From: Oscillospiraceae bacterium
GTDB lineage: Bacteria > Bacillota > Clostridia > UBA1212
Direction: 5' to 3'
Length of the DNA: 64,000 bases
NCBI GenBank assembly: GCA_015069195.1
Contig: SVJA01000003.1
Coordinates: 62,001 to 126,000 of the forward strand
Positions 53,853-63,523 of the stretch are shown in pieces. Both the position numbers and the translations under genes were made by a program. Each line of letters starts with the position of its first letter. Within the stretch, counting starts at the first letter, position 1. The notes beneath the pieces are model-generated. The model ran no database searches, was not told where the DNA came from, and saw nothing but the letters and a program-made list of their open reading frames with translations.

Positions 53853-55030
53853 ATGTAAAACGAGTTTTTATTATAGTGCTTGATAGTGTCGGAGCAGGGG
53901 AACTTCCCGATGCGGAGAAGTTCGGAGATAAAGGCACAAATACTTTGAAAAGTATTCACAAGTCACCGTTTTTTGAAATACCGAATTTGATGAAGATGGG
54001 ACTCGGTGAAATACAAGGGCTTGAATTCCTTAAAAACAGTGCGCCGGACGATAGCCGGAAAAAGCTTGCAGCAGTAGGTAAAATTGCGGAGATTTCAAAC
54101 GGAAAAGACACCACTATCGGTCATTGGGAGATAATGGGCCTTGTTTCAGAAGAACCGCTCCCGACATACCCTGACGGCTTCCCAAAAGAGATAATCGATA
54201 AGTTTTCAAACCTTACAGGCCGAGGTATACTGTGTAACAAGCCTTATTCAGGTACTGAGGTCATCGCCGATTACGGAGAGGCACATATAAAGACAGGCGA
54301 TTTAATCGTATATACATCAGCTGACAGCGTGTTCCAGATTGCTGCACACGAAGAGGTTGTCCCTGTTGAGACTCTGTATGGATATTGCAGGATTGCAAGA
54401 AAATTGCTTACGGGAAAACATAGCGTAGGCAGAGTAATCGCAAGACCGTTTATAGGCGAAAACGGAAACTTTACAAGAACTTCAAATCGCCACGATTTTT
54501 CGCTTGAACCTACTGGAGAGACACTTCTTGATGTTATGAAAGCGAACGGTTTTGATACAATCGGAGTCGGAAAGATAAATGATATTTTTGCGTCCAGAGG
54601 TATAACTGAATTTGTTACGACAAAGGGCAACGAAGACGGAATGGATAAGACGCTTGAGTATGTAGAAAAGGATTTTAACGGATTGTGTTTTGTGAATCTT
54701 GTTGATTTTGACTCTGTGTACGGTCATAGGAATAATATTGACGGATATGCAGCGGCTCTTACTGATTTTGATTTCAGACTCGGTGAACTTTTGCCTAAAC
54801 TTCGCGATGATGATATACTGATAATTACAGCTGACCACGGATGTGACCCCGGAGATATAAGTACCGATCATACGAGAGAGTATGTGCCGCTTATAGTGTA
54901 CGGAAAGTTTGTAAAACCGGTAAATCTCGGTGTCAGAAGATCTTTTGCGGATGTTGCCGCAACGATTGCAGAGTGGTTTTCAGTTGCATTTGAAACGGCA
55001 GGGGAAAGCTTTGCCGGAGAAATTTCATAA
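53849..55030 (+). CDS. deoB: Phosphopentomutase
   Basis: Alkaline-phosphatase-superfamily metalloenzyme that turns (deoxy)ribose-1-phosphate to the 5-phosphate, the step after DeoD. The 393-residue protein has FIIVLDSVGAGELPDAEKFGD, the phosphorylated Thr in KDTTIGHWEIMG, VNLVDFDSVYGHRNN, and the metal site ITADHGCDPGDISTDHTREYVPL. It follows deoD with a 4-bp overlap; ansA begins 15 bp later. Confidence 0.97.
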   Translation: MNVKRVFIIVLDSVGAGELPDAEKFGDKGTNTLKSIHKSPFFEIPNLMKMGLGEIQGLEFLKNSAPDDSRKKLAAVGKIAEISNGKDTTIGHWEIMGLVSEEPLPTYPDGFPKEIIDKFSNLTGRGILCNKPYSGTEVIADYGEAHIKTGDLIVYTSADSVFQIAAHEEVVPVETLYGYCRIARKLLTGKHSVGRVIARPFIGENGNFTRTSNRHDFSLEPTGETLLDVMKANGFDTIGVGKINDIFASRGITEFVTTKGNEDGMDKTLEYVEKDFNGLCFVNLVDFDSVYGHRNNIDGYAAALTDFDFRLGELLPKLRDDDILIITADHGCDPGDISTDHTREYVPLIVYGKFVKPVNLGVRRSFADVAATIAEWFSVAFETAGESFAGEIS

Positions 55031-55044
55031 ATCGGGAGGCTTTT

Positions 55045-56079
55045 ATGAAGAAAATTCTTTTTATAGCGACGGGAGGCACCATTGCTTCTGCCGAAACGGA
55101 GAACGGTCTTACGCCTGAAATTACAGTGGAAGAACTTGCGGCGGCCATTCCCGAAATAAAAGAAATATGTGAATATGATTGTATGCAGATTTGTAATATC
55201 GATAGCACAAACTTAGGTCCTAAGCAGTGGCTTTACATAGTAGATTCGGTGAGAGACGTGTATAATTCGTACGATGGATTTGTAATAAGTCACGGTACGG
55301 ATACGATGGCGTATACATCTTCGATGCTTACATATCTTATGCAAAATCTTGATAAGCCTGTGATACTTACCGGTTCACAGATCCCGATGGGTGCTGATAA
55401 TTCCGATGCACAAAAAAACCTTCGTGATGCGTTTACTGCAGCGTGTGATGATTATTTGAAGGGCGTATTTATTGTGTTCTGCGGAAGTGTTATACCGGGG
55501 GCACGTGCAAAAAAAATGAAGTCAAAGAGTTTTGACAGTTTTTACAGTATAAATTCAGATTATGCGGCAGAGGTTGTAGGCGGACATCTTGAGTATACCG
55601 ATTGGTTCAAAACTACTTTGGTAAAAACTCTTCAAACTTGCGAAGAAGATTTTGAAAAAACTCCGCCGGTGTTTTACAACAGACTTAATCCGAAAGTCAC
55701 GCTTATGAAGCTTGTTCCGGGAATGAAAGAAGATGTGCTTGAGTATCTTTTTTCGAAAAATGATGCTGTAATCATTGAAAGTTTCGGCACGGGCGGACTT
55801 CCGAATTCCGATGAATATAATTTTGAACGAGTTATAAAAAAGGCACATGATGAAGGGAAATTTACGGTAATTTCCACACAGGCACTTCTTGACGGAACTG
55901 ATCTTTCGGCATATGAGGTCGGTAAAAGATTAAAAGATGAATTATGCGTGATGGAATCGCATGATATGACGACAGAAGCGGTGCTGACAAAAATGATGTG
56001 GGTGCTCGGAATGGCATTTGAACGAAGTGAAGTTGAAAAACTTTTCTATACAACGATAAATTTTGATATAACGATATAA
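55045..56079 (+). CDS. ansA: Type I L-asparaginase
   Basis: Cytoplasmic enzyme that hydrolyses asparagine to aspartate and ammonia. The 344-residue protein has both catalytic threonine motifs, IATGGTIAS at residue 7 and ISHGTDTMAYTSSML near residue 80, and TGSQIPMGADNSDAQ. There is no signal peptide. GGGAGG precedes ATG. It may be the third gene of the deoDB transcript. Confidence 0.93.
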   Translation: MKKILFIATGGTIASAETENGLTPEITVEELAAAIPEIKEICEYDCMQICNIDSTNLGPKQWLYIVDSVRDVYNSYDGFVISHGTDTMAYTSSMLTYLMQNLDKPVILTGSQIPMGADNSDAQKNLRDAFTAACDDYLKGVFIVFCGSVIPGARAKKMKSKSFDSFYSINSDYAAEVVGGHLEYTDWFKTTLVKTLQTCEEDFEKTPPVFYNRLNPKVTLMKLVPGMKEDVLEYLFSKNDAVIIESFGTGGLPNSDEYNFERVIKKAHDEGKFTVISTQALLDGTDLSAYEVGKRLKDELCVMESHDMTTEAVLTKMMWVLGMAFERSEVEKLFYTTINFDITI

Positions 56080-56113
56080 GAAACATTGAAATTCATACAC
56101 AAGGAGAATTTTT

Positions 56114-58519
56114 ATGAAAGCAATAGGAAAAGCAGTAACAAAAGCCATGGCGTTTATACTTGCATTGGTTTGTCTGGTAACGTTTGTTCCTTTCGGCACA
56201 GTTGCAGACGATGAAAATGTGATGAATGTAAGCGCTGCAGGTGTTCTTACGGCAGACGAAGTAAAGAAAAATGATGTTTCACCATTGGCAGGTTCTTACA
56301 GAAAAGAACTTTCTCAGGGCGTAAAAAATATTTTGCTCCGCGCAAGACAGATGTATGAGGTTACCTGGACTCCGCTTGAAGACGTTCAGGCTGACAGCAA
56401 AACTTGTCCCGGAACATTTGTAAAAGGTCAGACTTATCAGGGCGTGCCTTACGGACAGCCTGTTCATAAAGGAAAATACGTAAGTTCAATAACTGCGCTT
56501 GAAGAGTTTGTAGCGGCAACAAAAAACTCAAACAGCAAAATGTATACCACAAAGGGTGAAAATACATACAATTACACTCAGCAGGTGGGTGACAAAAAGA
56601 TTCGTTATTGCCCTTATTTTTCAAGTGATTGCAGTGCTTTTGTCAGCTATGCATGGGGCATAAGCCGAACCACTACTGATTCATTCAGCCGTAAAAAAAC
56701 AAAAGACGGTTCCTCCGGATATAAGGATCTTGGTAAGGATATAAATAAATTAGAACCCGGTCATGCTATTTGTACCGATGGTTCAGGTCATATCATATTG
56801 ATATACGATGTGGAGTATGATGCAAAAGGAAAACTTATCCGTGTAACAACTCTTGAGCAGGTAGAACCTCAGATGCGCAAAAAGGTATGGGGCGTGGGCG
56901 GAAATGCCGGAACTCTTGATGATCTCCAGAAGTTTATGAACGGAACTCTCAGAGCGGGTGCAAAGCCGTACAGCATAATTGAGTATATGAATGCCGACAG
57001 CGTAACATTTACTCCGACATCCGTATCACCTATTGCGGCAGAAAAATATATAAACAAAATAGAACTTCCTGCAAGTGCATATGCGGAAAGTGTTGCTGCA
57101 ACAGGTACTGCAAAAATATCTGCTCATGAGCCGGTATTTGTTATCAAAGGTTGGTCACTTCATAAAACTGCTATCACAGGATTTGAGTACAAGATCGACG
57201 GCGGATTGTGGCATAAGCTTAATTCCGGATATGATTCTTCAGTATTTGAAGTTGAGAATTCACATTTTAAAGATAAATCAAATATAAATACTTTTAACGG
57301 TGTCGCGTTGACTCCTGCAGAGGGTAATCACACAGTAACTGTACGGGCAACTATTAAAGACGGCACAAAATACGAAGTTGCAAAGGTCACTCTCCAAGTT
57401 GTAAATGCCGGTGAAAATACTCCGTTTAATCTCTGTATGGATTCATTTAGAATAGCAGGAAAATCATACGGTGGTGCAGGCAGTTCGATGATAAATAAAA
57501 CTGTTGACATTTTGTCCCCATCCGATGCAAGTATTATTGCCGAAGGTTGGTGCGTAGCTAAGGGCGGAATAAAGACTTTCGAGTACAGTGTTGACGGCGG
57601 TGCATGGAAGTCTGCAATTCAGAATTACAGACTGGATGTTTTTAACGCCACAAAGAATAGTTACGGTACTGATTGTAAAGACCTCAACTCTTTTACTTGC
57701 GGATTTGATCTCACATACTTGTCAAATAATTCGAGTCATTTGTTTGAATTCAGAGTTGTGTCAGATAACGGAGATACGGAAAATCTTATAGAGGTTACTT
57801 TAAATGTCGGAAAAGTACCGGCTGATGCAAAAGTAACACCAGAAGTTGTCGGCGATATTACCGACAAGGGTAAGAACAGTTTCTCTGAAAATGCGATTAT
57901 TTCTGTAAATAGCGCGAAAGCCCCTGACAAAGCTGTAACCGCACTCAAAAATGCAATAAAAGACTCTGACTACACAGTAGGCGAGATCAAGGTAACAGAT
58001 GCCGGAAAAGACGTTGCAATAAAAGAGAAAGTAAGCGTAGGTGTAGCTCTTCCGGACGGTTACAAAGCGAAAAATACAGTTGTTTATTTGATCGGTGCTG
58101 ACGGAAGTATTTCAAAAGTTAATTCTGAATGCAAAAATGAAAAAGTTACGTTTGAAATGTCAAAACTCGGTATGTTTGCCGTAGTAAATGATAATTCAAA
58201 GCCGGAGCCGACTCCGACAATGAAGCCTACTGCTAAGCCTGAAAGCACTTCTTCAGGGGATAAGGAAAATGAAGGTCAGACAGATGTTGTGACAAATGTT
58301 CCTGCAGAAACACCGTCTTCTGACGGAGATGCTTCAAATGATAAAGAAGTTGATGGGAATTCCGATAAGAATAACGATGTTACTGATGACAGCAGAAAAG
58401 ATAAAAAAATGCCTGTCGTTGCGATAATAGGCATTGTCGCAGGCGGTGTTGCACTTCTTGCTGTAGTGACTGCAGTAGTTATTATCGTATTGGCACGTAA
58501 GAAGAACAAAACGGTTTGA
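56114..58519 (+). CDS. Surface protein with NlpC/P60-like domain and C-terminal anchor
   Basis: An 801-residue cell-surface protein. A signal peptide (about residues 1-33) is followed by a cysteine peptidase-like domain with Cys173 in SSDCSAFVSYAWG and His226 in GHIILIYDV, as in NlpC/P60 or amidase folds. Two repeated beta domains follow (AEGWCVAKGGIKTFEYSVDGGAWK and IKGWSLHKTAITGFEYKIDGGLWH), then a Pro/Thr/Ser/Asp-rich stalk and a C-terminal membrane helix with RKKNKTV. It may trim peptidoglycan or bind the wall. A long terminator follows. Confidence 0.78.
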   Translation: MKAIGKAVTKAMAFILALVCLVTFVPFGTVADDENVMNVSAAGVLTADEVKKNDVSPLAGSYRKELSQGVKNILLRARQMYEVTWTPLEDVQADSKTCPGTFVKGQTYQGVPYGQPVHKGKYVSSITALEEFVAATKNSNSKMYTTKGENTYNYTQQVGDKKIRYCPYFSSDCSAFVSYAWGISRTTTDSFSRKKTKDGSSGYKDLGKDINKLEPGHAICTDGSGHIILIYDVEYDAKGKLIRVTTLEQVEPQMRKKVWGVGGNAGTLDDLQKFMNGTLRAGAKPYSIIEYMNADSVTFTPTSVSPIAAEKYINKIELPASAYAESVAATGTAKISAHEPVFVIKGWSLHKTAITGFEYKIDGGLWHKLNSGYDSSVFEVENSHFKDKSNINTFNGVALTPAEGNHTVTVRATIKDGTKYEVAKVTLQVVNAGENTPFNLCMDSFRIAGKSYGGAGSSMINKTVDILSPSDASIIAEGWCVAKGGIKTFEYSVDGGAWKSAIQNYRLDVFNATKNSYGTDCKDLNSFTCGFDLTYLSNNSSHLFEFRVVSDNGDTENLIEVTLNVGKVPADAKVTPEVVGDITDKGKNSFSENAIISVNSAKAPDKAVTALKNAIKDSDYTVGEIKVTDAGKDVAIKEKVSVGVALPDGYKAKNTVVYLIGADGSISKVNSECKNEKVTFEMSKLGMFAVVNDNSKPEPTPTMKPTAKPESTSSGDKENEGQTDVVTNVPAETPSSDGDASNDKEVDGNSDKNNDVTDDSRKDKKMPVVAIIGIVAGGVALLAVVTAVVIIVLARKKNKTV

Positions 58520-58543
58520 TGATTGTTTTGTTCGTGAATAATG

Positions 58544-58592
58544 AAGCCGTGGCGTCGGATTGCTTTTGCAATCCGACGCCACGGCTTTTCGG
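58544..58592. terminator. Terminator after the surface protein gene
   Basis: A perfect 20-bp stem, AAGCCGTGGCG.../...CGCCACGGCTT, with a TTTT loop, followed by TTCGG; works on both strands. Confidence 0.88.
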
Positions 58593-58704
58593 TTATCATA
58601 GAATTACTGCTTATATTATGTCTTCCATTCTTCTTAAAACAAGCCCGTATACGCCGTCGTGTCACCCAAATTAATACCGTTATTTTCATCGGCGTACCCT
58701 TTTT

Positions 58705-59150
58705 TTATGTAAATGGCTGTGATACTATGTTGTCCGGGTTGACTGTATCTTCCGTCACACAGTCAATTAAAAAATGGTAATAAGCTTCGGTTGTTTGAAC
58801 AAAATATTCTGCTTGCATGCTTTTTGTCTTGTCACCGTAAGAAAATGAAGAAGAAACAGTAGGCCCTGATACAAGGTCGTATGATTTGAATTTTCCTTTA
58901 TAACTTTCGAATAGCTGATCGATTGTGCTGTCCAGGTCGATATCGTTATCCCGGGCGTTTTTTGAAAACAATTCTTTCCTTCCTTCTTTATTTTTATTAC
59001 TGAGCGTTGTAGGGATGTCTCCGAAAAGACCGGTTACTGCTTCGTTGTCAGAAACTTTTAAACGGCGGTTATTGACTGCCTCAATGAGTGAACAGGAACT
59101 GAATACGGTAACAAACACCGATACTATACATAGAAGAGAAACTTTTTCAT
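58705..59150 (-). pseudogene. Lipoprotein gene (DUF5104-like) with a frameshift after the start codon
   Basis: The main frame (58705-59118) reads FSSCSLIEAVNN... and KELFSKNARDNDIDLDSTIDQLF...KSYDLVSGP, like DUF5104 lipoproteins. Its natural start, ATG 59150 after AGGTGATG, is one base out of frame: ATG-AAAAAG runs to a stop after eight codons (MKKFLFYV). With one more A in the A-run at 59147-59143 the reading becomes MKKVSLLCIVSVFVTVFSSC, a perfect lipoprotein signal. So the gene is broken by a deletion, misread in assembly, or phase-variable. The C-terminus also looks short. Confidence 0.7.
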
Positions 59151-59348
59151 ATCATCACCTGATTGATAAATTTCAGGCTGAGAACAACCTGTTTGATTAT
59201 AACTGTGCCGAGTAGTTTTTGCAAATGCCGAAGAGGTGATATGTTTCAGCTCGTGACATCTAAATATCTTATGCACTGATTGATTTTTGCAACATCGTAT
59301 GCTAATATATACATTGCGTATTTTTCGAAAAACAAGGAGGTTTTTTGA

Positions 59349-59753
59349 ATGAAGGATAATGGCATTAAGCTGCTTTGGAAAGACAGAAAACGCTATATGG
59401 GTATGCCTATTTCGTTTACAAAGTATTCTCTCGGAGAGGACAGACTTTTCTGTGAGACCGGATTTTTTAATTCTCAGTTCGAAGAGGTTCTTCTTTACAG
59501 AGTTCGTGACATAAGTCTTAAGAGATCTTTGTGGCAGAAGATTTTCGGTGTGGGTTCTGTACATATTGTTTCCACTGATGCTACTTTGCCGGAGCTTGTT
59601 TTGAAGAATGTAAAAGATTCGTTCAATGTAAAAGAACTTATTCATTCGCAGGTTGAAAAAGTAAAGATTGCAAGGCGTGTCAGAATCACGGAAGTAAATG
59701 ATGTTGATGACGATTGTGATTGCGATTGCGGTGACGAATTGATCGGCGATTAA
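59349..59753 (+). CDS. Bacterial PH-domain protein
   Basis: A 134-residue cytoplasmic protein with a bPH-like fold: FTKYSLGEDRLFCETGFFNSQFEEVLLYRVRDISLKRSLWQKIFGVGSVHI is the usual sequence of the YdbT/YdbS-type domain. The tail is acidic with a Asp-Cys cluster (DDDCDCDCGDE) that might bind metal. GGAGG before ATG. No membrane segment, unlike many relatives. The role is not known. Confidence 0.8.
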   Translation: MKDNGIKLLWKDRKRYMGMPISFTKYSLGEDRLFCETGFFNSQFEEVLLYRVRDISLKRSLWQKIFGVGSVHIVSTDATLPELVLKNVKDSFNVKELIHSQVEKVKIARRVRITEVNDVDDDCDCDCGDELIGD

Positions 59754-59789
59754 TTGTTTTAATATATTTTATACAAGGAGATTTATTTT

Positions 59790-62030
59790 ATGGTAGAAGT
59801 TATAAACAAAGGCGTGTACCTTGTCAACGGACAGCTTGCAGAGACTTGTAATGTTGCTCCTGCTGATGCCAGAAAAGGTACTATTGCACACGGTATTTTA
59901 CAGGCTCACAATTCCAATGCTTCGGGCGACGGAAAGTTGAAAATAAAGTTTGATGCTATGGCATCTCATGATATTACATACGTCGGTATCATTCAGACAG
60001 CACGTGCGAGCGGACTTGAGAAGTTCCCTATTCCGTATGTTCTTACAAACTGTCACAACAGCCTTTGCGCCGTAGGCGGTACGATAAATGAGGACGACCA
60101 TGTTTTCGGTCTTTCTGCTGCGGTTAAGTACGGCGGTATTTTCGTTCCTGCTCATCAGGCTGTTATTCACTCATATATGAGAGAGATGATGGCAGGTTGC
60201 GGTAAAATGATTATCGGTTCTGACAGCCACACAAGATACGGTGCTCTCGGTACAATGGCAGTAGGTGAGGGTGGCCCTGAGCTTGTTAAACAGCTCCTCG
60301 AAAGACCATATGAGATAAATAATCCCGAGGTTGTTTGTGTATACTTGACAGGTACTCCTAAAGCCGGCGTAGGTCCTCAGGACGTTGCACTTGCTATCAT
60401 AAAGGCAGTATTTAAAGATGGCTATGTAAAGAACAAAGTTATGGAGTTTGTAGGTCCCGGCATAGAGGGACTTTCTGTGGATTACAGAAACGGTATCGAT
60501 GTTATGACTACCGAAACTACTTGCCTCAGCTCTATCTGGACAACAGATGACAAAGTTAAAGAATATTATATGATTCACGGCAGACCGGATGACTATAAGA
60601 AACTTGCTCCGGCAGACGTAGCGTACTACGATGCTTGCATAAAAGTTGATCTTTCAAAGATTGAAAGCATGATAGCTCTTCCTTTCCACCCGAGCAATGC
60701 ATACACGGTAAAAGACTTCATTGCAAATGCGGCTGATATTCTCAGAATTACAGAGAAAGCAGGCGAGGAGCAGTACGGTAAGAAAGTCCGCGAGTACAAG
60801 CTCACTGACAAGGCTGTTAACGGCAAAGTTATCGTTGATCAGGGTGTTATCGCAGGTTGTTCCGGCGGTACATTCGAAAACGTTTGTAGAGCTGCTGAGA
60901 TACTCAAAAACAAAACTATCGGAACAAGCAGTTTCGGACTCAGCGTATATCCTGCCAGCCAGCCTGTATTTATGGAGCTCGTTAAAAACGGCAGCATAGC
61001 AGACCTTATGGCTACGGGAGCTACTATCCGTTCGGCATTCTGCGGACCTTGCTTCGGTGCAGGAGATGTTCCCGGAAACAACGGTTTCAGCATCAGACAT
61101 ACTACGAGAAACTTCCCGAACAGAGAGGGTTCTAAACCGTCAGACGGTCAGATTTCTTGGGTTGCACTTATGGATGCACGTTCCATTGCGGCTACTGCTG
61201 CAAACGGCGGTGTTCTAACAGCGGCTACAGATCTCGGATTAGAGGAGAAAAAAGTTCCTTATACATTTGATGATACAGTTTACAAGAATCGTGTATACTT
61301 CGGATTTGACAAGGCTGAAAAAGAATCTGAACTTAAATTCGGTCCCAACATTGCAGACTGGCCGAAGATGTCAGCGCTTTCGGATGATATTCTCTTGGTT
61401 GCGGCATCAGTTATCACAGATGACGTTACAACGACAGACGAGCTTATCCCGAGCGGTGAGACTTCATCATACCGTTCAAATCCTTTGAGACTTGCAGAAT
61501 TTACACTTTCAAGAAAAGATCCCGGCTATGTTGCAAAGGCTAAAGAAATTCAGAAACTTGAAATCGAAAGAGCACAGGGTGCTGCAAATGTTTCGGTATT
61601 TGACGGAATAGAGGATACAGATGCGTCTAAGTGCAGTATCGGAAGCGTTGTTGTTTCGGTAAGACCGGGCGACGGTTCTGCAAGAGAGCAGGCTGCTTCA
61701 TGTCAGAAAGTTCTCGGAGGTCAGGCAAATATCTGTGTGGCTTATGCTACAAAGCGTTACAGAAGTAACCTTATAAACTGGGGTATGCTTCCTTTCACGC
61801 TCAAAGAGGGCGAAGAGGCTGTTGCACTTGAAGGCAAGATTTCAGTAGGCGACAGAATTCTTGTTAAGAATGTAAAAGACGCTATCGTATACGGTATCGA
61901 AGAGCTTCCTGCTGTTGTTTATAAGGCTGACGGCAGTGTTATGAATATCACTCTTATGCTCAAAGACCTTACTGCATCAGAAAGAGAGATTATTCTTTCG
62001 GGTTGTTTGATAAACTATTACAACCGATAA
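59790..62030 (+). CDS. Aconitase-family hydratase (YbhJ-like)
   Basis: A 746-residue Fe-S hydratase. The aconitase substrate and cluster motifs are visible: [38 protein letters not shown] and [16 protein letters not shown], with cysteines for the 4Fe-4S cluster; the C-terminal swivel domain has [14 protein letters not shown]. In length and sequence it is nearest to the YbhJ group of putative hydratases rather than AcnA/AcnB. It could serve as aconitase in glutamate synthesis, in line with gdhA, but neighbouring isocitrate or citrate genes are absent. Confidence 0.85.
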   Translation: MVEVINKGVYLVNGQLAETCNVAPADARKGTIAHGILQAHNSNASGDGKLKIKFDAMASHDITYVGIIQTARASGLEKFPIPYVLTNCHNSLCAVGGTINEDDHVFGLSAAVKYGGIFVPAHQAVIHSYMREMMAGCGKMIIGSDSHTRYGALGTMAVGEGGPELVKQLLERPYEINNPEVVCVYLTGTPKAGVGPQDVALAIIKAVFKDGYVKNKVMEFVGPGIEGLSVDYRNGIDVMTTETTCLSSIWTTDDKVKEYYMIHGRPDDYKKLAPADVAYYDACIKVDLSKIESMIALPFHPSNAYTVKDFIANAADILRITEKAGEEQYGKKVREYKLTDKAVNGKVIVDQGVIAGCSGGTFENVCRAAEILKNKTIGTSSFGLSVYPASQPVFMELVKNGSIADLMATGATIRSAFCGPCFGAGDVPGNNGFSIRHTTRNFPNREGSKPSDGQISWVALMDARSIAATAANGGVLTAATDLGLEEKKVPYTFDDTVYKNRVYFGFDKAEKESELKFGPNIADWPKMSALSDDILLVAASVITDDVTTTDELIPSGETSSYRSNPLRLAEFTLSRKDPGYVAKAKEIQKLEIERAQGAANVSVFDGIEDTDASKCSIGSVVVSVRPGDGSAREQAASCQKVLGGQANICVAYATKRYRSNLINWGMLPFTLKEGEEAVALEGKISVGDRILVKNVKDAIVYGIEELPAVVYKADGSVMNITLMLKDLTASEREIILSGCLINYYNR

Positions 62031-62051
62031 TATAAATTTTCGGAGGATAAA

Positions 62052-62669
62052 ATGAAAAAAACTAATTTTTCGATAAAGTTTATTGCACTCACACTTGTAA
62101 TGGTTCTTATGTGTTCCTTATTTGTTACGGGTTGTGAAGACGAGGAGAAAAGTTTTACTGTCAAGGGAAAGCCTGTAGTGACCATGGTAGTAAAAGATTA
62201 TGGTACTATAAAGATGGAACTTTATCCTGATATTGCACCGATAACTGTTGCAAACTTTGTAGGACTTGTAGAAGATGAATTTTACGACGGACTTATATTT
62301 CACCGTGTTATCGAAGATTTTATGATACAGGGTGGTGATCCTGAAGGTACCGGTATGGGCGGTTCTGATACAGAAATAAAAGGTGAGTTCAAAGCTAATG
62401 GTGTAAATAACACATTATCACATACTCGCGGTGTAGTTTCTATGGCGCGTAACGGCTACAGCTATGACTCCGCCAGCTCACAGTTTTTCATTGTACATCA
62501 GACTTCACCGCATCTTGACGGGCAGTATGCTGCTTTCGGTATAGTTATAGAAGGTATGGATGTTGTAGATGCCATTGCAACTGTTAATACAGACAGTAAC
62601 GACAAACCTTTAAAAGATGTTGTTATAGAGAGTATGACTGTTGATTCATCTTCATATACAAAAAAATAA
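62052..62669 (+). CDS. Cyclophilin-type peptidyl-prolyl isomerase lipoprotein 1
   Basis: A 205-residue extracytoplasmic cyclophilin with a lipobox (FVTGC, Cys28). The catalytic core has FYDGLIFHRVIEDFMIQGGDP, GVVSMAR and SQFFIVHQ, complete for isomerase activity. GGAGG before ATG. It probably helps fold exported proteins outside the membrane. First of three cyclophilin genes in a row. Confidence 0.93.
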   Translation: MKKTNFSIKFIALTLVMVLMCSLFVTGCEDEEKSFTVKGKPVVTMVVKDYGTIKMELYPDIAPITVANFVGLVEDEFYDGLIFHRVIEDFMIQGGDPEGTGMGGSDTEIKGEFKANGVNNTLSHTRGVVSMARNGYSYDSASSQFFIVHQTSPHLDGQYAAFGIVIEGMDVVDAIATVNTDSNDKPLKDVVIESMTVDSSSYTKK

Positions 62670-62682
62670 TTAAATTGACAGC

Positions 62683-62718
62683 TTTCACCGTTGCGTTTTG
62701 CGCAGCGGTGAAAAAAGT
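62683..62718 (+). terminator. Hairpin between the first two cyclophilin genes
   Basis: TTTCACCGTTGCG/CGCAGCGGTGAAA with a 5-nt loop. Only a weak T-run follows, so it may be a processing or attenuation site. Confidence 0.55.
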
Positions 62719-62736
62719 TTATCGGAGGTGAATTTA

Positions 62737-63495
62737 ATGATAAAATATTTGCGAATCGCGTCTTTGTTTTTATCGGTAATAATTTTCACTTGTTGCTTAT
62801 CCGGTTGCGGATTGCTTGACGAAGGTGAGTTTACCGCAAACGGTGGTTTATATGATAATATTCTCCCTGTTTCGCCGACACCGGCAGATGAGGAAACGGA
62901 AGGTACTTTGGATTATACAGATACCGAAAATGCGGGTGACTTTGAAGATACAGAAGATGTACCGGATAATTCCGCAAAATATGAGTATGTAGAGCCGGAT
63001 AAGGCGACTGCCGTACATGTGACTATGAAAGTAAAAGATTACGGTGTGATAAAGTTAGACCTTTATAAAAATATTGCACCGATAACCGTTGATAATTTCG
63101 TAAGTCTTGCAAGCAAAGGCTTTTATGACGGACTTATATTCCATAGAGTTATTTCCGGATTTGTGGTGCAGGGTGGTGATCCCGAAGGTACAGGTATGGG
63201 TGGCTCGGATAAAAATATTACAGGAGAGTTTAATATAAACGGTATAAATAACTCTCTGAGTCACAAACGCGGTGTTATTTCGATGGCTCGAAACAGCTAT
63301 GATTATAATTCTGCCAGTTCGCAATTCTTTATATGCCATCAGGATTGTTCGGCAAGCCTTGACGGACAGTATGCGGCATTCGGTATTGTGACAGAGGGTA
63401 TGGACGTTGTTGATAAAATTGCTGCGGCAGAAACTGATGCAAATGACAAGCCTTTGAAAAATGTTGTTATCGAGTCGGTAAAGATTGATAAATAA
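62737..63495 (+). CDS. Cyclophilin-type peptidyl-prolyl isomerase lipoprotein 2
   Basis: A 252-residue protein from ATG 62737, behind GGAGGTG. Lipobox LSGC (Cys24), then an acidic linker rich in Thr/Glu/Asp (about residues 40-85), then a cyclophilin domain with FYDGLIFHRVISGFVVQGGDP, GVISMARNSYDYNSASSQFFICHQ. The linker is longer than in copy 1, so the domain sits further from the membrane. Close relative of the neighbours; likely a local duplication. Confidence 0.93.
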   Translation: MIKYLRIASLFLSVIIFTCCLSGCGLLDEGEFTANGGLYDNILPVSPTPADEETEGTLDYTDTENAGDFEDTEDVPDNSAKYEYVEPDKATAVHVTMKVKDYGVIKLDLYKNIAPITVDNFVSLASKGFYDGLIFHRVISGFVVQGGDPEGTGMGGSDKNITGEFNINGINNSLSHKRGVISMARNSYDYNSASSQFFICHQDCSASLDGQYAAFGIVTEGMDVVDKIAAAETDANDKPLKNVVIESVKIDK

Positions 63496-63523
63496 TAAAT
63501 TTAAATAAAGGGAGAATTTAAAA

